Notes: generated from the letters alone by a model not told the origin. Numbered from the stretch's first letter, positions 1-8,320 are shown. The stretch is 50,138 nt of DNA from Leptolinea sp964404415 (GCA_964404415.1 CAYOKC010000006.1:1-50138), one strand, 5' to 3'. Numbers and translations: made by a program.

Positions 1-526
1 CTTCATCGTCTTGTTCTACCTCTTGTGATTGAGTAGGTTTTTGATGATCTATCATGATTTCTTTTAGATCATCAGTTATATTGATGCTTTTGGGCTGACG
101 ACTCATGATTAATACTTTAACAAATTGCTTAAATTTGTTATTTACTGCAGGAAGATACAGATAAAGACTATATAATCCAAGAAGTAAAAATGTGATAAAT
201 AGAACGATTGCAAGAACTATTTGACCACTGGGAATGATCAATAGAATAATGAATGGAGTAAATGTATTCAATCTAATTTCGCTTTTTTGTTTTTTGTTTC
301 TTAAGAAATGGTTACCAACCAATCCCAATTCAACCAAGATAAACATGGATAAAAGGATGTTCAACCAAGTAAGTGAACCCATTTTTTCAATGTTTTCGAT
401 GACGAAAACAAATTCACTCACATGATTGGTTAGTATAACAGCATAATCACCATCAATCGTGTAATTTACTTTTTCTTGCTCATGATAAATGCTAAAGATC
501 TCATCTTTTGCTTCATTAGGAATCAA
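1..526 (-). CDS. Unknown membrane protein, 3' end beyond window
   Basis: An open reverse-strand frame runs from a TTG at 524-526 to the window edge without a stop. The TTG follows GAAGGAA by about 5 nt, a good ribosome binding site, so I take it as the start. The product has a soluble N-terminal third, then two or three hydrophobic segments (around LNILLSMFILVELGLVG and FIILLIIPSGQIVLAIVLFI), and an acidic, Gln-rich tail. I recognise no family. It is AT-rich with AT-ending codons, unlike most of the window, which could mean recent acquisition. It lies in the same frame as the gene just upstream (536-919), with only a TGA between them, so the two could also be one gene broken by a nonsense change. 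Confidence 0.5.
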   Translation of the reverse strand, partial: MIPNEAKDEIFSIYHEQEKVNYTIDGDYAVILTNHVSEFVFVIENIEKMGSLTWLNILLSMFILVELGLVGNHFLRNKKQKSEIRLNTFTPFIILLIIPSGQIVLAIVLFITFLLLGLYSLYLYLPAVNNKFKQFVKVLIMSRQPKSINITDDLKEIMIDHQKPTQSQEVEQDDE

Positions 527-535
527 TAATTTCCT

Positions 536-919
536 TCAAGGGCATATTTCTTCGCCATAATACCAGACCCAGAACATCATCCCCTTGAAATCCTTGAAGT
601 AATCATCATCCGATGTGAATTCAAATGGGGTTAAAGTTTTTATTGCATTGTTGACTTTATGAACGAATGCCTCCAGACCAGACTGTTTATCCTTGTAGTA
701 TTCGTGATTAGCATAGTCTTCAGCTATCCAATCTGCATGCCAGATGCCATCTACTAGCTTGAAGTAGACAACAAAACGGAATTCAATATCATAATGATCT
801 GGGCGAACCCTTGGATCAGGCTCCCCATAAACAATATTCAAATTTCTCGAAGAACCTTCACCATCAGAAAAAATCGGTGCACCATCAATAAATTCGAGCT
901 TGATCTTATACGTTTCCAT
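536..919 (-). CDS. Hypothetical protein, 127 aa
   Basis: The product is soluble and rich in aromatic and acidic residues (Asp/Tyr/Trp), with no membrane segment and no family I recognise. The ATG at 917-919 lies inside the 3' end of the NERD gene: the two overlap by 14 bases (906-919), which suggests translational coupling. The frame ends at TGA 536-538, but the next downstream open frame continues in register immediately after it. The protein may therefore be complete, or may be the N-terminal part of a longer protein whose frame was interrupted. Function unknown. Confidence 0.6.
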   Translation of the reverse strand: METYKIKLEFIDGAPIFSDGEGSSRNLNIVYGEPDPRVRPDHYDIEFRFVVYFKLVDGIWHADWIAEDYANHEYYKDKQSGLEAFVHKVNNAIKTLTPFEFTSDDDYFKDFKGMMFWVWYYGEEICP

Positions 920-1665
920 TTTTCACCAGCCTCTTTCTGACATCCTCCCGCGTTGCCCACACCTTCGAGTTGACGGCGTTCGGCCGGCCAACCCGCTGCA
1001 ATAATGGNNNNNNNNNNCTTAGCGTTTTGTATCAATAAATATTTCTTATTCACCACCGTGACGCCCTTCACCGGCGCGCTCGACTTCACAAACGCGTTGG
1101 TAAAAACGATCACCGGGGTGATCCAGGGGGCTTCGCCGATCACATCCGTAACCACACCGCGCAGCCAGAAGGCATTGCCCACCGTCTGTTTAATGAAGTC
1201 CTTTTCCGGCAGGTGGTTATTGAGCAGTAAGGTATTGTCACGCACCGTCACCGTGCCGCCGTGCGCCTTGGTTTCGATCAGGAAAATACCGTTCAACCGG
1301 CTGATCACGATGTGGTCAATATTACCGTTGGCACAGGTCACATCATGGATCACCATGTAATCCGGTGACAACTGCGCGAGGATATCCCCCACCTTCTCTT
1401 CCGCCTTTGCCCCGCGGATCGCGCGCAACTCTCCCTTTGAGCCGCGATCAATCATCCGTTCGGCATACAGTTTGATGACCTGGGCGGCTACCAGGAGTAC
1501 CAGCATAGCCCCTCCGCCGATACCCCATGCTTTCTGGTTTACCGAAACGAGCCAGATAACCCCCAACAGCCCGATGGATACCAACCCGATCTGAAAATAT
1601 GCGGCCCGGCGTCGCGCGGCCATGTCACGTGTTGATTTTCCCGCCTGATTTCGTTGATTGGTCAT
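906..1665 (-). CDS. Membrane-anchored NERD-domain protein, interrupted by assembly gap
   Basis: Two hydrophobic segments near residues 22-60 are followed by a nuclease-related domain (NERD): the segment GAKAEEKVGDILAQL, then NGNIDHIVIS and IFLIETKAHGG, which hold the Asp and the Glu-x-Lys expected of this restriction-endonuclease-like fold. NERD proteins are presumed nucleases or DNA-handling proteins; the substrate is unknown. I choose ATG at 1663-1665 because GGGGAG precedes it; a GTG six codons upstream is possible. Ten Ns at 1008-1017 shift the frame. Reading across them as if absent gives an in-frame C-terminus ending in WATREDVRKRLVKNGNV and a TAA at 906-908, overlapping the next gene's start. 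Confidence 0.75.
1008..1017. other. Assembly gap, 10 N, inside NERD gene
   Basis: Ten ambiguous bases. Joining the flanks with no bases between them keeps the NERD frame open (NAK followed by PLLQRVGRPNAVN), so the placeholder rather than a mutation causes the apparent frameshift. Confidence 0.95.
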
Positions 1666-1685
1666 TTGATTTATTCTCCCCACAC

Positions 1686-1770
1686 CTATTTTACATCCTC
1701 AAACCCAGCCCACACCTTCACGTTGACGGCGTTCGGCTGCAATTTCCTCAGAATAAAACCTATAAAATTG
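1686..1770 (-). pseudogene. Remnant of a second NERD-gene 3' end
   Basis: Immediately upstream of the NERD gene the reverse strand reads PNAVNVKVWAGFEDVK then stop, close to PNAVNSKVWATREDV at the C-terminus of the NERD protein. The DNA at 1708-1736 matches 955-983 in all but about three of 29 bases. Upstream of this the frame is soon closed by a stop. It looks like what is left of a tandem duplicate. Confidence 0.55.
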
Positions 1771-1922
1771 TTAATCGGATAATCTCATATTTCTGTATAA
1801 TGTTATTAACAATATTTACAATATGGGGGAATTGCCTGATTCAAACAACTATGATCTTCCGATAGAGAATTACAAAGCTACAGAAATTCCATCCAAATCC
1901 ATTTAATCAAGGATTGTAGACC

Positions 1923-2501
1923 ATGATCGATATTCTGTTCTTTATTGCCGGTGTGTGGGGCATTATTGCCGGGAAATTTCCTGTCAGCATCATAAGGCTG
2001 CTTTTTGGTAAAGGACAATACAACCTGTCAGCAACAAAAGTGCGTTTGACCGGTCTACTGTTGGCGCTCCCCCTTCCATCCACTTTTTTATTATCGATCA
2101 TCATTTCCCTGTTGTTTGGAAATGACTACACATACGTACCGGCAATATGCGAGATTGGCATGATCGTCATGGTCTCCATTGCCGTGATCGTTATCTTCCG
2201 TAAATCCAGAGAAGTCCAGCAGGTTCAGGCCGACGCAATTCCCCCCCTTACACCGGATATGGAGAAAAAAGAGAATTCATACGGCAAAAGATTGCTGATG
2301 ATGATCGGTATTGTAGCAATGACAATGTTCATCCTCGGCAGCTGTACAATGTTTGTTATGAATATTTCGGTTCTGACCGGGGATATGGCGGAAGGACGTA
2401 GCGATCTCCTGTTCTATCAACTCACTGCTGTAGTCAACATTCTGGTTATGGGGTTGTGCGTTTTCGGAATTGTTAAGCTGGTAAAGAAGATGAACCGTTG
2501 A
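1923..2501 (+). CDS. Hypothetical membrane protein, four TM segments
   Basis: 192 aa. Hydrophobic segments at about residues 3-25, 42-65, 75-95 and 120-145, with a further one near the C-terminus (VNILVMGLCVFGIVKLV) and a basic tail KKMNR. A soluble loop around residues 95-120 (KSREVQQVQADAIPP) is charged. No family recognised. AAGGA about 10 nt before the ATG supports the start. It stands alone between the NERD group and the CoA-binding gene, with a short intergenic region on each side, so the context suggests no function. Confidence 0.7.
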   Translation: MIDILFFIAGVWGIIAGKFPVSIIRLLFGKGQYNLSATKVRLTGLLLALPLPSTFLLSIIISLLFGNDYTYVPAICEIGMIVMVSIAVIVIFRKSREVQQVQADAIPPLTPDMEKKENSYGKRLLMMIGIVAMTMFILGSCTMFVMNISVLTGDMAEGRSDLLFYQLTAVVNILVMGLCVFGIVKLVKKMNR

Positions 2502-2631
2502 TTTGATGTGGAAACCAGAAGCCCGTACGTCTTGTTGACCTGCCCCTTCCCAACTTTTGCAATCAATTCCCTCAAAATCCGTATTATTCTATATACATAC
2601 GGAATCAATTTCTCTTGAGGGACAAACACCA

Positions 2632-3072
2632 ATGGATCAAATCACACAGGATTTTTTACAACTCAAACGCCTGGCCATCGTCGGCGTATCGCGAACCCCG
2701 GCTAAATTTGGCAACACCATCTACACCGAACTGAAAGCCCGCGGGTTTGACGTGTACGGCGTCAACCCGCAGATGGACGCGGTCGCCGGTGACAAATGTT
2801 ACGCGTCGCTGGCCGAACTGGCCGGCAAGGTGGACGGCGCCGTCATCTGCCTGCCGCCGCAGAAAGCCGCCGACGTCATCCGTGAAGCGGGCGCTGCCGG
2901 CATCAAGAATATCTGGCTGCAGCAGGGTTCGCAGTCACTGGAAACCGCAAAGGCAGCCCGCGAGGCAGGCGTCACCCTGGTGGAAGGCAAATGCATCCTC
3001 ATGTATGCCGGCAAGGTAACTTCCTTCCACGCGTTCCACAAGTTCTTCGCCACGCTTCTCGGCCAATATTAA
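2632..3072 (+). CDS. CoA-binding domain protein (YccU-like)
   Basis: 146 aa with a single Rossmann-type CoA_binding_2 fold, the usual full length of the family. The N-terminal LAIVGVSRTPAKFGN is the nucleotide-binding loop, and VDGAVICLPPQKAADVI and IKNIWLQQGSQS are the later conserved strands of succinyl-CoA-synthetase-like CoA-binding domains. Stand-alone members are cytoplasmic and their physiological role is mostly unknown. An upstream in-frame ATG would add 25 residues that do not resemble the family, so I use the ATG at 2632, which has GAGG upstream. The following flavodoxin gene lies 81 nt downstream on the same strand. Confidence 0.88.
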   Translation: MDQITQDFLQLKRLAIVGVSRTPAKFGNTIYTELKARGFDVYGVNPQMDAVAGDKCYASLAELAGKVDGAVICLPPQKAADVIREAGAAGIKNIWLQQGSQSLETAKAAREAGVTLVEGKCILMYAGKVTSFHAFHKFFATLLGQY

Positions 3073-3153
3073 ACGTCAATAAACCTGCCTGTTCAGGTTT
3101 TCCCACCCCGAACCCGTTTCGGGGCAATTCACGATGCAAGGATGGATTTTTCA

Positions 3154-3738
3154 ATGAGCAATATCCTGGTTGCGTACTCAACCAACTCGGGTTCAACCGC
3201 CGAAGTGGCCGATGCCGTGGCGGCCGAACTGCAGCAGGCCGGGCACGCGGTAGACGTCAGACCGATGAAAGACGTGGCCACCGTGAGCAGCTACGATGCC
3301 GTCGTTATGGGCGCGCCGATGATCTTCGGCTGGCACAATACCGCGCGTCAATTTGTGAAGAAACATCAGGGGGAACTCACCGCCATGAAAACGGCCTATT
3401 TCGCCTGCGCCATGAGCCTCACCCGCGCGGAGCGCGAAACCCTGCCCCCGGCTGCGTTGACCCTGGATGAAAACCTGGTCAGGAACCAGTCAAAACCGGG
3501 TTCGTTAACCCTGAAAGAACGCTTCACCAGCATCGGGTATTACCTCAAATCGATGCTGCCGTCACAGGCCGGCGTGCTGCCCGTCAGCGTGGCGTTCTTC
3601 AACGGCAAGCTCGAGATGTTCCGGTTGAAGTGGTGGCAGGCCGCCTTCGTGATGGTTGTGGTGCAGGCCACCCCCGGTGACTACCGCGATTGGGACGCGA
3701 TCCGCGCGTGGGGTAAGTCACTGAGCATGCAAATGTAA
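3154..3738 (+). CDS. Flavodoxin-domain protein
   Basis: 194 aa. ILVAYSTNSGSTAEVADAVA is the FMN phosphate-binding loop of flavodoxins; YDAVVMGAPMIFGWH carries the second conserved strand and loop. The length and the long C-terminal part (LKERFTSIGYYLKSML) resemble the flavodoxin_5 group that includes HemG-type protoporphyrinogen oxidases, but identity with that enzyme is not established. It probably acts as a cytoplasmic FMN redox protein. An ATG four codons upstream (3142) sits directly on AAGG, whereas the ATG at 3154 has AAGGA about 11 nt away and starts the family core, so I prefer 3154. Confidence 0.85.
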   Translation: MSNILVAYSTNSGSTAEVADAVAAELQQAGHAVDVRPMKDVATVSSYDAVVMGAPMIFGWHNTARQFVKKHQGELTAMKTAYFACAMSLTRAERETLPPAALTLDENLVRNQSKPGSLTLKERFTSIGYYLKSMLPSQAGVLPVSVAFFNGKLEMFRLKWWQAAFVMVVVQATPGDYRDWDAIRAWGKSLSMQM

Positions 3739-3747
3739 GATAGTGAT

Positions 3748-3791
3748 AAAAAAAAGCAGCCTCCCTGTAAAACAGGAGAGGCCGCTTTTTT
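3748..3791. terminator. Bidirectional intrinsic terminator
   Basis: A-tract, imperfect stem GCAGCCTCCCTGT / ACAGGAGAGGCCGC around an AAA loop, then a T-tract. It lies between the convergent flavodoxin and SpoIIAA-like genes and can work in both directions. Confidence 0.85.
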
Positions 3792-3820
3792 GTCGCCATG
3801 GACCACTCAAGACGGCGATG

Positions 3821-4207
3821 TCATACTGCCGTACCCGTCAGCCATTCAAGCGCCTTATCACGGTCAAGGAAAATATTAAAGGTCTGGCTGTTATTTTTCA
3901 TCACGGTTTCAAAAAAGTACGAGTCGGCGTCAATTTCATTGATCAGGTACGCGCGCTTCAACGCCAGGATATTCACGCCATACTTCTCGAACTCCATCTT
4001 GAGCCGCCGGGGTGTATCGTAGATCTCAATAGTAGTCATAGCGATCTTCCCCTTGCGCCAATCCAGCAGCACCCGGTTGCAGTGCTTTTCAATAACCACT
4101 TTGGAGATGGCCGGCACCATCTTTTCCATCACTTTAAAGTTGAAATCTTCCAGCAGGGTTGATTCGACGGTTTCTTCCGCTTCGAGGTAGGTAATCACAA
4201 AGCACAT
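3821..4207 (-). CDS. SpoIIAA-like (STAS-fold) protein
   Basis: 128 aa starting MCFVITYLEAEE. The layout of alternating strands and helices, a central segment on a motion or state (RVLLDWRKGKIAMTTIEIYDTPRRL), then ILALKRAYLINEID and a C-terminal FLDRDKALEWL is that of the SpoIIAA-like family, whose members bind small molecules or partners but are mostly uncharacterised. The start at 4207 is preceded by AAGGAGGGG, a very strong ribosome binding site. A paralogue lies at 14877-15284; both end in a F-D-x-A-xxW-L/A motif. No phosphorylatable serine like that of true SpoIIAA is evident. Cytoplasmic; role unknown. Confidence 0.75.
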   Translation of the reverse strand: MCFVITYLEAEETVESTLLEDFNFKVMEKMVPAISKVVIEKHCNRVLLDWRKGKIAMTTIEIYDTPRRLKMEFEKYGVNILALKRAYLINEIDADSYFFETVMKNNSQTFNIFLDRDKALEWLTGTAV

Positions 4208-4286
4208 GGTCCCCTCCTTGTCTATATTATTCAAATAATCGAATATAAAACTAAGTGGAATTCATCCCCGAATTGAACTACATACA

Positions 4287-4844
4287 TCACGAGTGGGCCG
4301 AGGTGATTCCCCGCATCAGCGTATCCACCCCCGACAACAAACCCATCACCGCACCGTCCCGGTCTTTCAACGCTTTGCCTAGCTGCAGCGTGCAGTAGCC
4401 GTGCAGGAACCCCGTCAACATGTCAGTCACCGCGTCGGTTTCCTCACCCTTCACCCCGCATGATGTGACGATCTTCTCCAGCAGCTCCCGGTACTCCCCG
4501 AAGATCGCCGCCGTTTCGGCATTGCCGTGCCACCCTGCCCACTGGATGGTCTCATACACACCCGGGCGCGCGATCAGGTAGTCAAAATATGCCCGGCTGA
4601 CGGCACTCACCGCCTCCACGCCTGACACCCCGATAGCCGCCTGCGTCATGCCGGTGTTCATCTTCCGCATCCCTTTGTGGGCAATATCACGCAGCAGGTC
4701 GTCAAGGCTGCCGATATGGTTATACAATGACGGGGTGCGGATGCCCAGTTGTTCCGCCACCGCTTTGAGGGTCACATGGTCCAGCCCGTGTGTATCGGCG
4801 ATCTCTGAAGCGGCGGTGATCACATCGTCTTTGGTCAGGCGCAT
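4287..4844 (-). CDS. TetR family regulator
   Basis: 185 aa. The N-terminal helix-turn-helix is clear: VITAASEIADTHGLDHVTLK, then AVAEQLGIRTPSLYNHIGSL. The C-terminal ligand-binding part contains WAGWHG, like the WHG-type TetR C-terminal domain, in which the ligand is generally unknown. It is divergent from the alpha/beta hydrolase gene at 5007; the shared 160-bp region contains a perfect palindrome (4944-4964) that is the obvious operator. The simplest model is that it represses the hydrolase gene and itself until a substrate or product binds; this is inference. Confidence 0.9.
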   Translation of the reverse strand: MRLTKDDVITAASEIADTHGLDHVTLKAVAEQLGIRTPSLYNHIGSLDDLLRDIAHKGMRKMNTGMTQAAIGVSGVEAVSAVSRAYFDYLIARPGVYETIQWAGWHGNAETAAIFGEYRELLEKIVTSCGVKGEETDAVTDMLTGFLHGYCTLQLGKALKDRDGAVMGLLSGVDTLMRGITSAHS

Positions 4845-4943
4845 GGTTTCCCAACTTTCACGTCAAAATAGAAATAACTAATGTTGTTAATGTAATTAAT
4901 AATCCAATTTGCCTTCATTGACAAGCCGGACTATCGCGGATAG

Positions 4944-4964
4944 AATACTAATATCATTAGTATT
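4944..4964. promoter_or_regulatory. Probable TetR operator (perfect palindrome)
   Basis: AATACTAAT, spacer ATC, then ATTAGTATT: nine-base arms with no mismatch, in the AT-rich region between the divergent TetR and hydrolase genes. Its position 43 bp before the hydrolase ATG suits repression of that gene. Confidence 0.7.
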
Positions 4965-5006
4965 TATACAATAAAATGAATATGTTATATTAAAAATACA
5001 ATAGCC

Positions 5007-5714
5007 ATGGAAACAAAGAATTATTCTTTCAACGGGATCCCTGTCATTTTGTGGGGTGAACCATCCGTAAATATCTACCTTTATGTGCACGGCATGGGCG
5101 GACGCAAAGAAGAAGCGGAAATGTTCGCCGGCCTGGCCGCCGCCCGCGGCTGGCAGGTGCTGAGTGTAGACCTGCCGGAGCACGGAGTAAGGAAACAGGA
5201 AACATGCACATTTAACCCGTGGCATGCCGTGCCGGAACTGCAGCAGGTGATGGAATACGCGGCAGCCGGCCGTGAGCGCGTTGCCCTGTTTGCCAACAGC
5301 ATCGGCGCCTGGTTCAGCATGCTGGCGTTCGCCTCCGTGCCGTTGGACCACTGCCTGTTCGTCTCGCCCATTCTGGATATGGAAAAGCTGATCGCGAATA
5401 TGATGCGGTTTGCCGGTGTGACCGAAGAACGCCTGGAACGCGAGATGATCATCCCGATCGAATTCGGCCAGCCCCTCTCATGGGACTACCTCACCTATGT
5501 GCGCGCGAACCCGGTCAACGCGTGGGATAAGCCCACCAGAATACTGTATGGCGGCAGGGATAATCTCACAGACCGACATACAGTGGAAGGGTTTGTCAGC
5601 CGGTTCGGGTGTGAACTGGAGGTTATGGAAAACGGGGAGCACTGGTTCCACACTCCGGAGCAACTGGAGGTGCTGAATATGTGGATGAAAGGTTCAATCA
5701 AGGCGGTCAGTTAA
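5007..5714 (+). CDS. Alpha/beta hydrolase
   Basis: 235 aa, no signal peptide. Visible landmarks: HGMGG (residues 28-32) as oxyanion region, FANSIGA with nucleophile Ser98 in an A-N-S-I-G version of the elbow, GGRD with Asp185, and GEHWFH with His212, in the right order for a Ser-Asp-His triad. It belongs to the serine aminopeptidase/esterase-type hydrolases; the substrate cannot be read from sequence. The divergent TetR gene and operator upstream suggest inducible expression. Upstream DNA is AT-rich and no strong Shine-Dalgarno is visible before this ATG. Confidence 0.88.
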   Translation: METKNYSFNGIPVILWGEPSVNIYLYVHGMGGRKEEAEMFAGLAAARGWQVLSVDLPEHGVRKQETCTFNPWHAVPELQQVMEYAAAGRERVALFANSIGAWFSMLAFASVPLDHCLFVSPILDMEKLIANMMRFAGVTEERLEREMIIPIEFGQPLSWDYLTYVRANPVNAWDKPTRILYGGRDNLTDRHTVEGFVSRFGCELEVMENGEHWFHTPEQLEVLNMWMKGSIKAVS

Positions 5715-5725
5715 CCGCCTTTTTG
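5699..5725. terminator. Bidirectional intrinsic terminator
   Basis: AAGGCGGT / ACCGCCTT stem around a short loop followed by a T-tract, overlapping the hydrolase stop and separating it from the convergent membrane-protein gene. Confidence 0.8.
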
Positions 5726-5729
5726 CATC

Positions 5730-6149
5730 TTACAGACCGAGCTGTGAAAGCACCGCCCACGGTTTGATAAGCAGCGCGGCCAGTATCAATGCGCTGGCCC
5801 CGATGCCGATACCGTAGAAAGGATGCAGGTACAGCCCCAGCATCACCAGTGAGAGTATTGCCCCGGCCAGCGCCAGCCCGCGCCACCAGTCGATGGGTAG
5901 CAGAATGCCCAGAACCGCCAGTCCCGCGGCTAAAAGCGCCAGGCCGGCGGNNNNNNNNNNTCCCGCCCTCACGACGGGGTTGGTCACCGCGCCCATGGGA
6001 ACAAACAGCCACGATTGCCCAAGGTTGACCGGCCACCACGCCATCCAGCCCGGGTTCGCCGGTCCGTCAACCGGTTTGAAACTGGCGGAGGACTGGGCGG
6101 CAACGATCAATCCATGCAGGATCAAAAGAATGCCAAAAAAGATCTTCAT
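5730..6149 (-). CDS. Small integral membrane protein, contains assembly gap
   Basis: About 139 aa starting MKIFFGILLILHGLIVAAQS; the first helix is followed by an outer loop with PVDGPANPGWMAWWPVNLGQSW and then about three more helices. No catalytic motif and no family I can name, though small four-helix proteins beginning with this ILHGLIH/V-type helix are common in Chloroflexota and Actinobacteria. The ATG at 6147-6149 has AGGGACC upstream; the longer frame to 6251 reads through a poorly coding stretch. Ten Ns at 5951-5960 lie within a helix and happen to keep the frame, so the true gap must be one base more than a multiple of three, or equivalent. Confidence 0.7.
   Translation of the reverse strand: MKIFFGILLILHGLIVAAQSSASFKPVDGPANPGWMAWWPVNLGQSWLFVPMGAVTNPVVRAGXXXXAGLALLAAGLAVLGILLPIDWWRGLALAGAILSLVMLGLYLHPFYGIGIGASALILAALLIKPWAVLSQLGL
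5951..5960. other. Assembly gap, 10 N
   Basis: Ten Ns inside the membrane protein gene. Here deleting the Ns would break the frame, while the ten-base placeholder keeps it. Confidence 0.95.
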
Positions 6150-6553
6150 TGATAGGTCCCTTCTGAAAATACCGGTTACTCTGATCACATTTTTTGTGAC
6201 AGCGAAATACTTTACCAGAACCGGGAAAAATGGGGAAGATACATGGATCACTAAAATCGCGAGATTTTTTATATAATACAGGCTTTCGAATACAATTTAC
6301 AGGAATTAATAATTATCGGCACCTGGCAGGTGGCCGCGCTCGACGGCGCCGGCAATACACTGTGTCTTTCATCTCCCACACGTTTCACAAAGAAGGTCAC
6401 CGAACCATCGTATACCGCGGTTCCCAGGGGGGGCTGATCCCACCCCCCGGAGAATAAAATCCACACCAATCAAGTAACCGCGGGTTATACAGGTCAGTGC
6501 CTCCAGAATTGAATTTGTATATGCTGTGATTGAAGATAATACTGGAGGAAACT
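6150..6553. other. Intergenic region, no supported gene
   Basis: About 400 bp between divergent genes. A GC-rich stretch at about 6320-6440 can be read as a short forward peptide (GTWQVAALDGAGNT...) ending at a TGA, with no start or ribosome binding site. It may be a gene remnant, but I cannot support a call. No RNA gene or clear operator seen. Confidence 0.4.
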
Positions 6554-6964
6554 ATGCCTGAGAACAAAACACGTCCGACAGATGAGAGCGTTTCGGCTTT
6601 CCTGGAACAAATACCAGACCAGGCGGTTCGCAATGATTGTCTCATTCTTGTCAGCATGATGAAAGAGATAACCGGCCATCCCCCGGCAATGTGGGGCGGT
6701 TCGATCGTCGGCTTTGGCACATACCATTACAGGTATGAGAGCGGCCGCGAAGGCGACATGCCGGTCATCGCGTTTTCACCCCGCAAGCAGGCGATCACCA
6801 TTTATGTCAAGTGTTACCTGGACGCGTTCGCCGGGGAACTGTCAAAATTGGGGAAGCATAAGACGGGGAAGGGCTGTCTGTACATTCGCGCCCTCAAAGA
6901 TATTGATCAAGACGTATTAAAAGATATTCTGATAAAAACCAGCACAGGTTATCAGACTGGATAA
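6554..6964 (+). CDS. DUF1801 (YdhG-like) domain protein
   Basis: 136 aa. Conserved landmarks of the DUF1801/YdhG family: SVSAFLEQIPD near the N-terminus, MMKEITGHPPAMWGGSIVGFGTYHYRY, then IAFSPRKQAITIYV and a C-terminal LGKHKTGKGCLYIRALKDID. These are small cytoplasmic proteins of unknown biochemical function, often found near stress or resistance genes. GGAGG five bases before the ATG at 6554 decides the start; a longer frame from 6530 lacks such a site. It stands alone, transcribed towards the convergent membrane-protein gene. Confidence 0.88.
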   Translation: MPENKTRPTDESVSAFLEQIPDQAVRNDCLILVSMMKEITGHPPAMWGGSIVGFGTYHYRYESGREGDMPVIAFSPRKQAITIYVKCYLDAFAGELSKLGKHKTGKGCLYIRALKDIDQDVLKDILIKTSTGYQTG

Positions 6965-6982
6965 TGTGTTCCGCGGATACCG

Positions 6983-8320
6983 TCACATCTGGTTGGCATA
7001 CAACACAATGATCTGACGGATAACCTCAACATTATTGGCCGCCGCGCAGATGATCAGCGCGGCGAGGAACGCGTTCATGGATCGCGCCGGAAGGCCGGAA
7101 ACAACACAAAAAATCCCGAGTACCAGCAGCGTAAAGTTACCGGAGTACAGGAAATACTCAATGGTTCCATTCGGCTCCACCCCGTATAAACTGTGCAGCA
7201 CCAGGTTAAAAAGCACACACAGTGACAGTCCTGCGAGAAAAACCCCCCGCTCCGAAACCTGCCGGGTGGTTTTTCCGATCATCCCGCGGATAAATCCCGC
7301 CAGACCCGTCAGCCACAGGCTGAACCACAGAATGAGGCCGGCAATTCCAAAGATGGTGTATTGTGATGCCGCGGTGAACGAGATGGCCGGCATCGACCGG
7401 CCTTCCATGGCAAAGACCACAGGCAGCAGAGCGAATATGTTTACTGCCAGAAAATTCCGAAACAATTGCCGCAGGATCTCCACCGGAATCTGGAATATCA
7501 ACAAACTGGCATAGTGCACGTCTTCGGTGTACGCTTCCGGCAGGAAGAAGAGGACGGATGTGGGGTAGATGGCCTTCTGGATCATCGCGAGAACCGCGGT
7601 GCCTCCCAACACGGCCGCCGTGAAGATTACTACCTTCTTCCATGGGAACCGGGTGGCATTTCCTCCGCGCGCGGCCAGGCAGGCCAACAAAAAGCAGATA
7701 CCTGTTTGCGCGATATTCGTTGTGGTCACACCCAGCGAGAACACACCGGCCAGTATCCAGGGGATCAGCGGCACGGTCTTGCTTCGAAGGGAATACGCGA
7801 AGACAATCAATGTGACCAACAGGCTGCACACCGCCAGCGATGACGTGCCGGGGATGATCGACAGCAGCGATTGACTTGAAGTCACCCCGAAGAATACCGC
7901 CAGCAAAAACGCGGTAGACGGGGTTACCAGAAAAGTGGAAACCAGGAGAAAGAACAACGCGATGCCTGCGGCGCCCAATATACTGCTCAACAATACCGCC
8001 GCGAGTTCCGGGTCTCCGGTGATCCGTTGAAGCATCTCGCCAACCGGATTTACCATCAGCACAAAAATCGGGTGGACTTTCGTGCGGTAATGAAACCCGC
8101 CGTAGTACGTCATATCGTTCACGGTCCGCTGGGTATCCAGTTGAAACAGCACGTCATTTTCAGAGAATGCCGGAATCCCGGCCAGTTCGGATCCGAAATA
8201 ATAATAAACAGAAGAGAAAACCACCATGAGAAGCAGGGCGGTCAACAGCCGGATCTTTACATTACCCTTACCCGGGGAGAACCGAAGCGGTTCAGCGGTG
8301 GATTGTCGAGTGTCTGTCAC
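6983..8320 (-). CDS. Polytopic membrane protein, GT-C-like
   Basis: 445 aa with about ten hydrophobic segments. The first outer loop holds an acidic stretch and DVLFQLDTQRTVNDMTYYG followed by HYRTKVHPIFVL, a pattern seen in membrane proteins of the GT-C/DUF6080 type, where acidic residues in the first loop serve lipid-linked sugar transfer in true GT-Cs. Whether this is a transferase is not shown. The start is GTG (8318-8320); no ATG precedes the first helix. It is divergent from the MBOAT gene, and together they look like an envelope polysaccharide or lipid modification group. Confidence 0.65.
   Translation of the reverse strand: MTDTRQSTAEPLRFSPGKGNVKIRLLTALLLMVVFSSVYYYFGSELAGIPAFSENDVLFQLDTQRTVNDMTYYGGFHYRTKVHPIFVLMVNPVGEMLQRITGDPELAAVLLSSILGAAGIALFFLLVSTFLVTPSTAFLLAVFFGVTSSQSLLSIIPGTSSLAVCSLLVTLIVFAYSLRSKTVPLIPWILAGVFSLGVTTTNIAQTGICFLLACLAARGGNATRFPWKKVVIFTAAVLGGTAVLAMIQKAIYPTSVLFFLPEAYTEDVHYASLLIFQIPVEILRQLFRNFLAVNIFALLPVVFAMEGRSMPAISFTAASQYTIFGIAGLILWFSLWLTGLAGFIRGMIGKTTRQVSERGVFLAGLSLCVLFNLVLHSLYGVEPNGTIEYFLYSGNFTLLVLGIFCVVSGLPARSMNAFLAALIICAAANNVEVIRQIIVLYANQM

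Noticed and set aside
6269..6469. Short frames in the 6150-6553 intergenic region
   Set aside because: No ribosome binding site or family pattern on either strand.
6983..8320. Frameshifted forward and reverse frames inside the GT-C-like gene as separate genes
   Set aside because: Unusual composition and no start signals; the reverse-strand 445-aa membrane protein explains the region.
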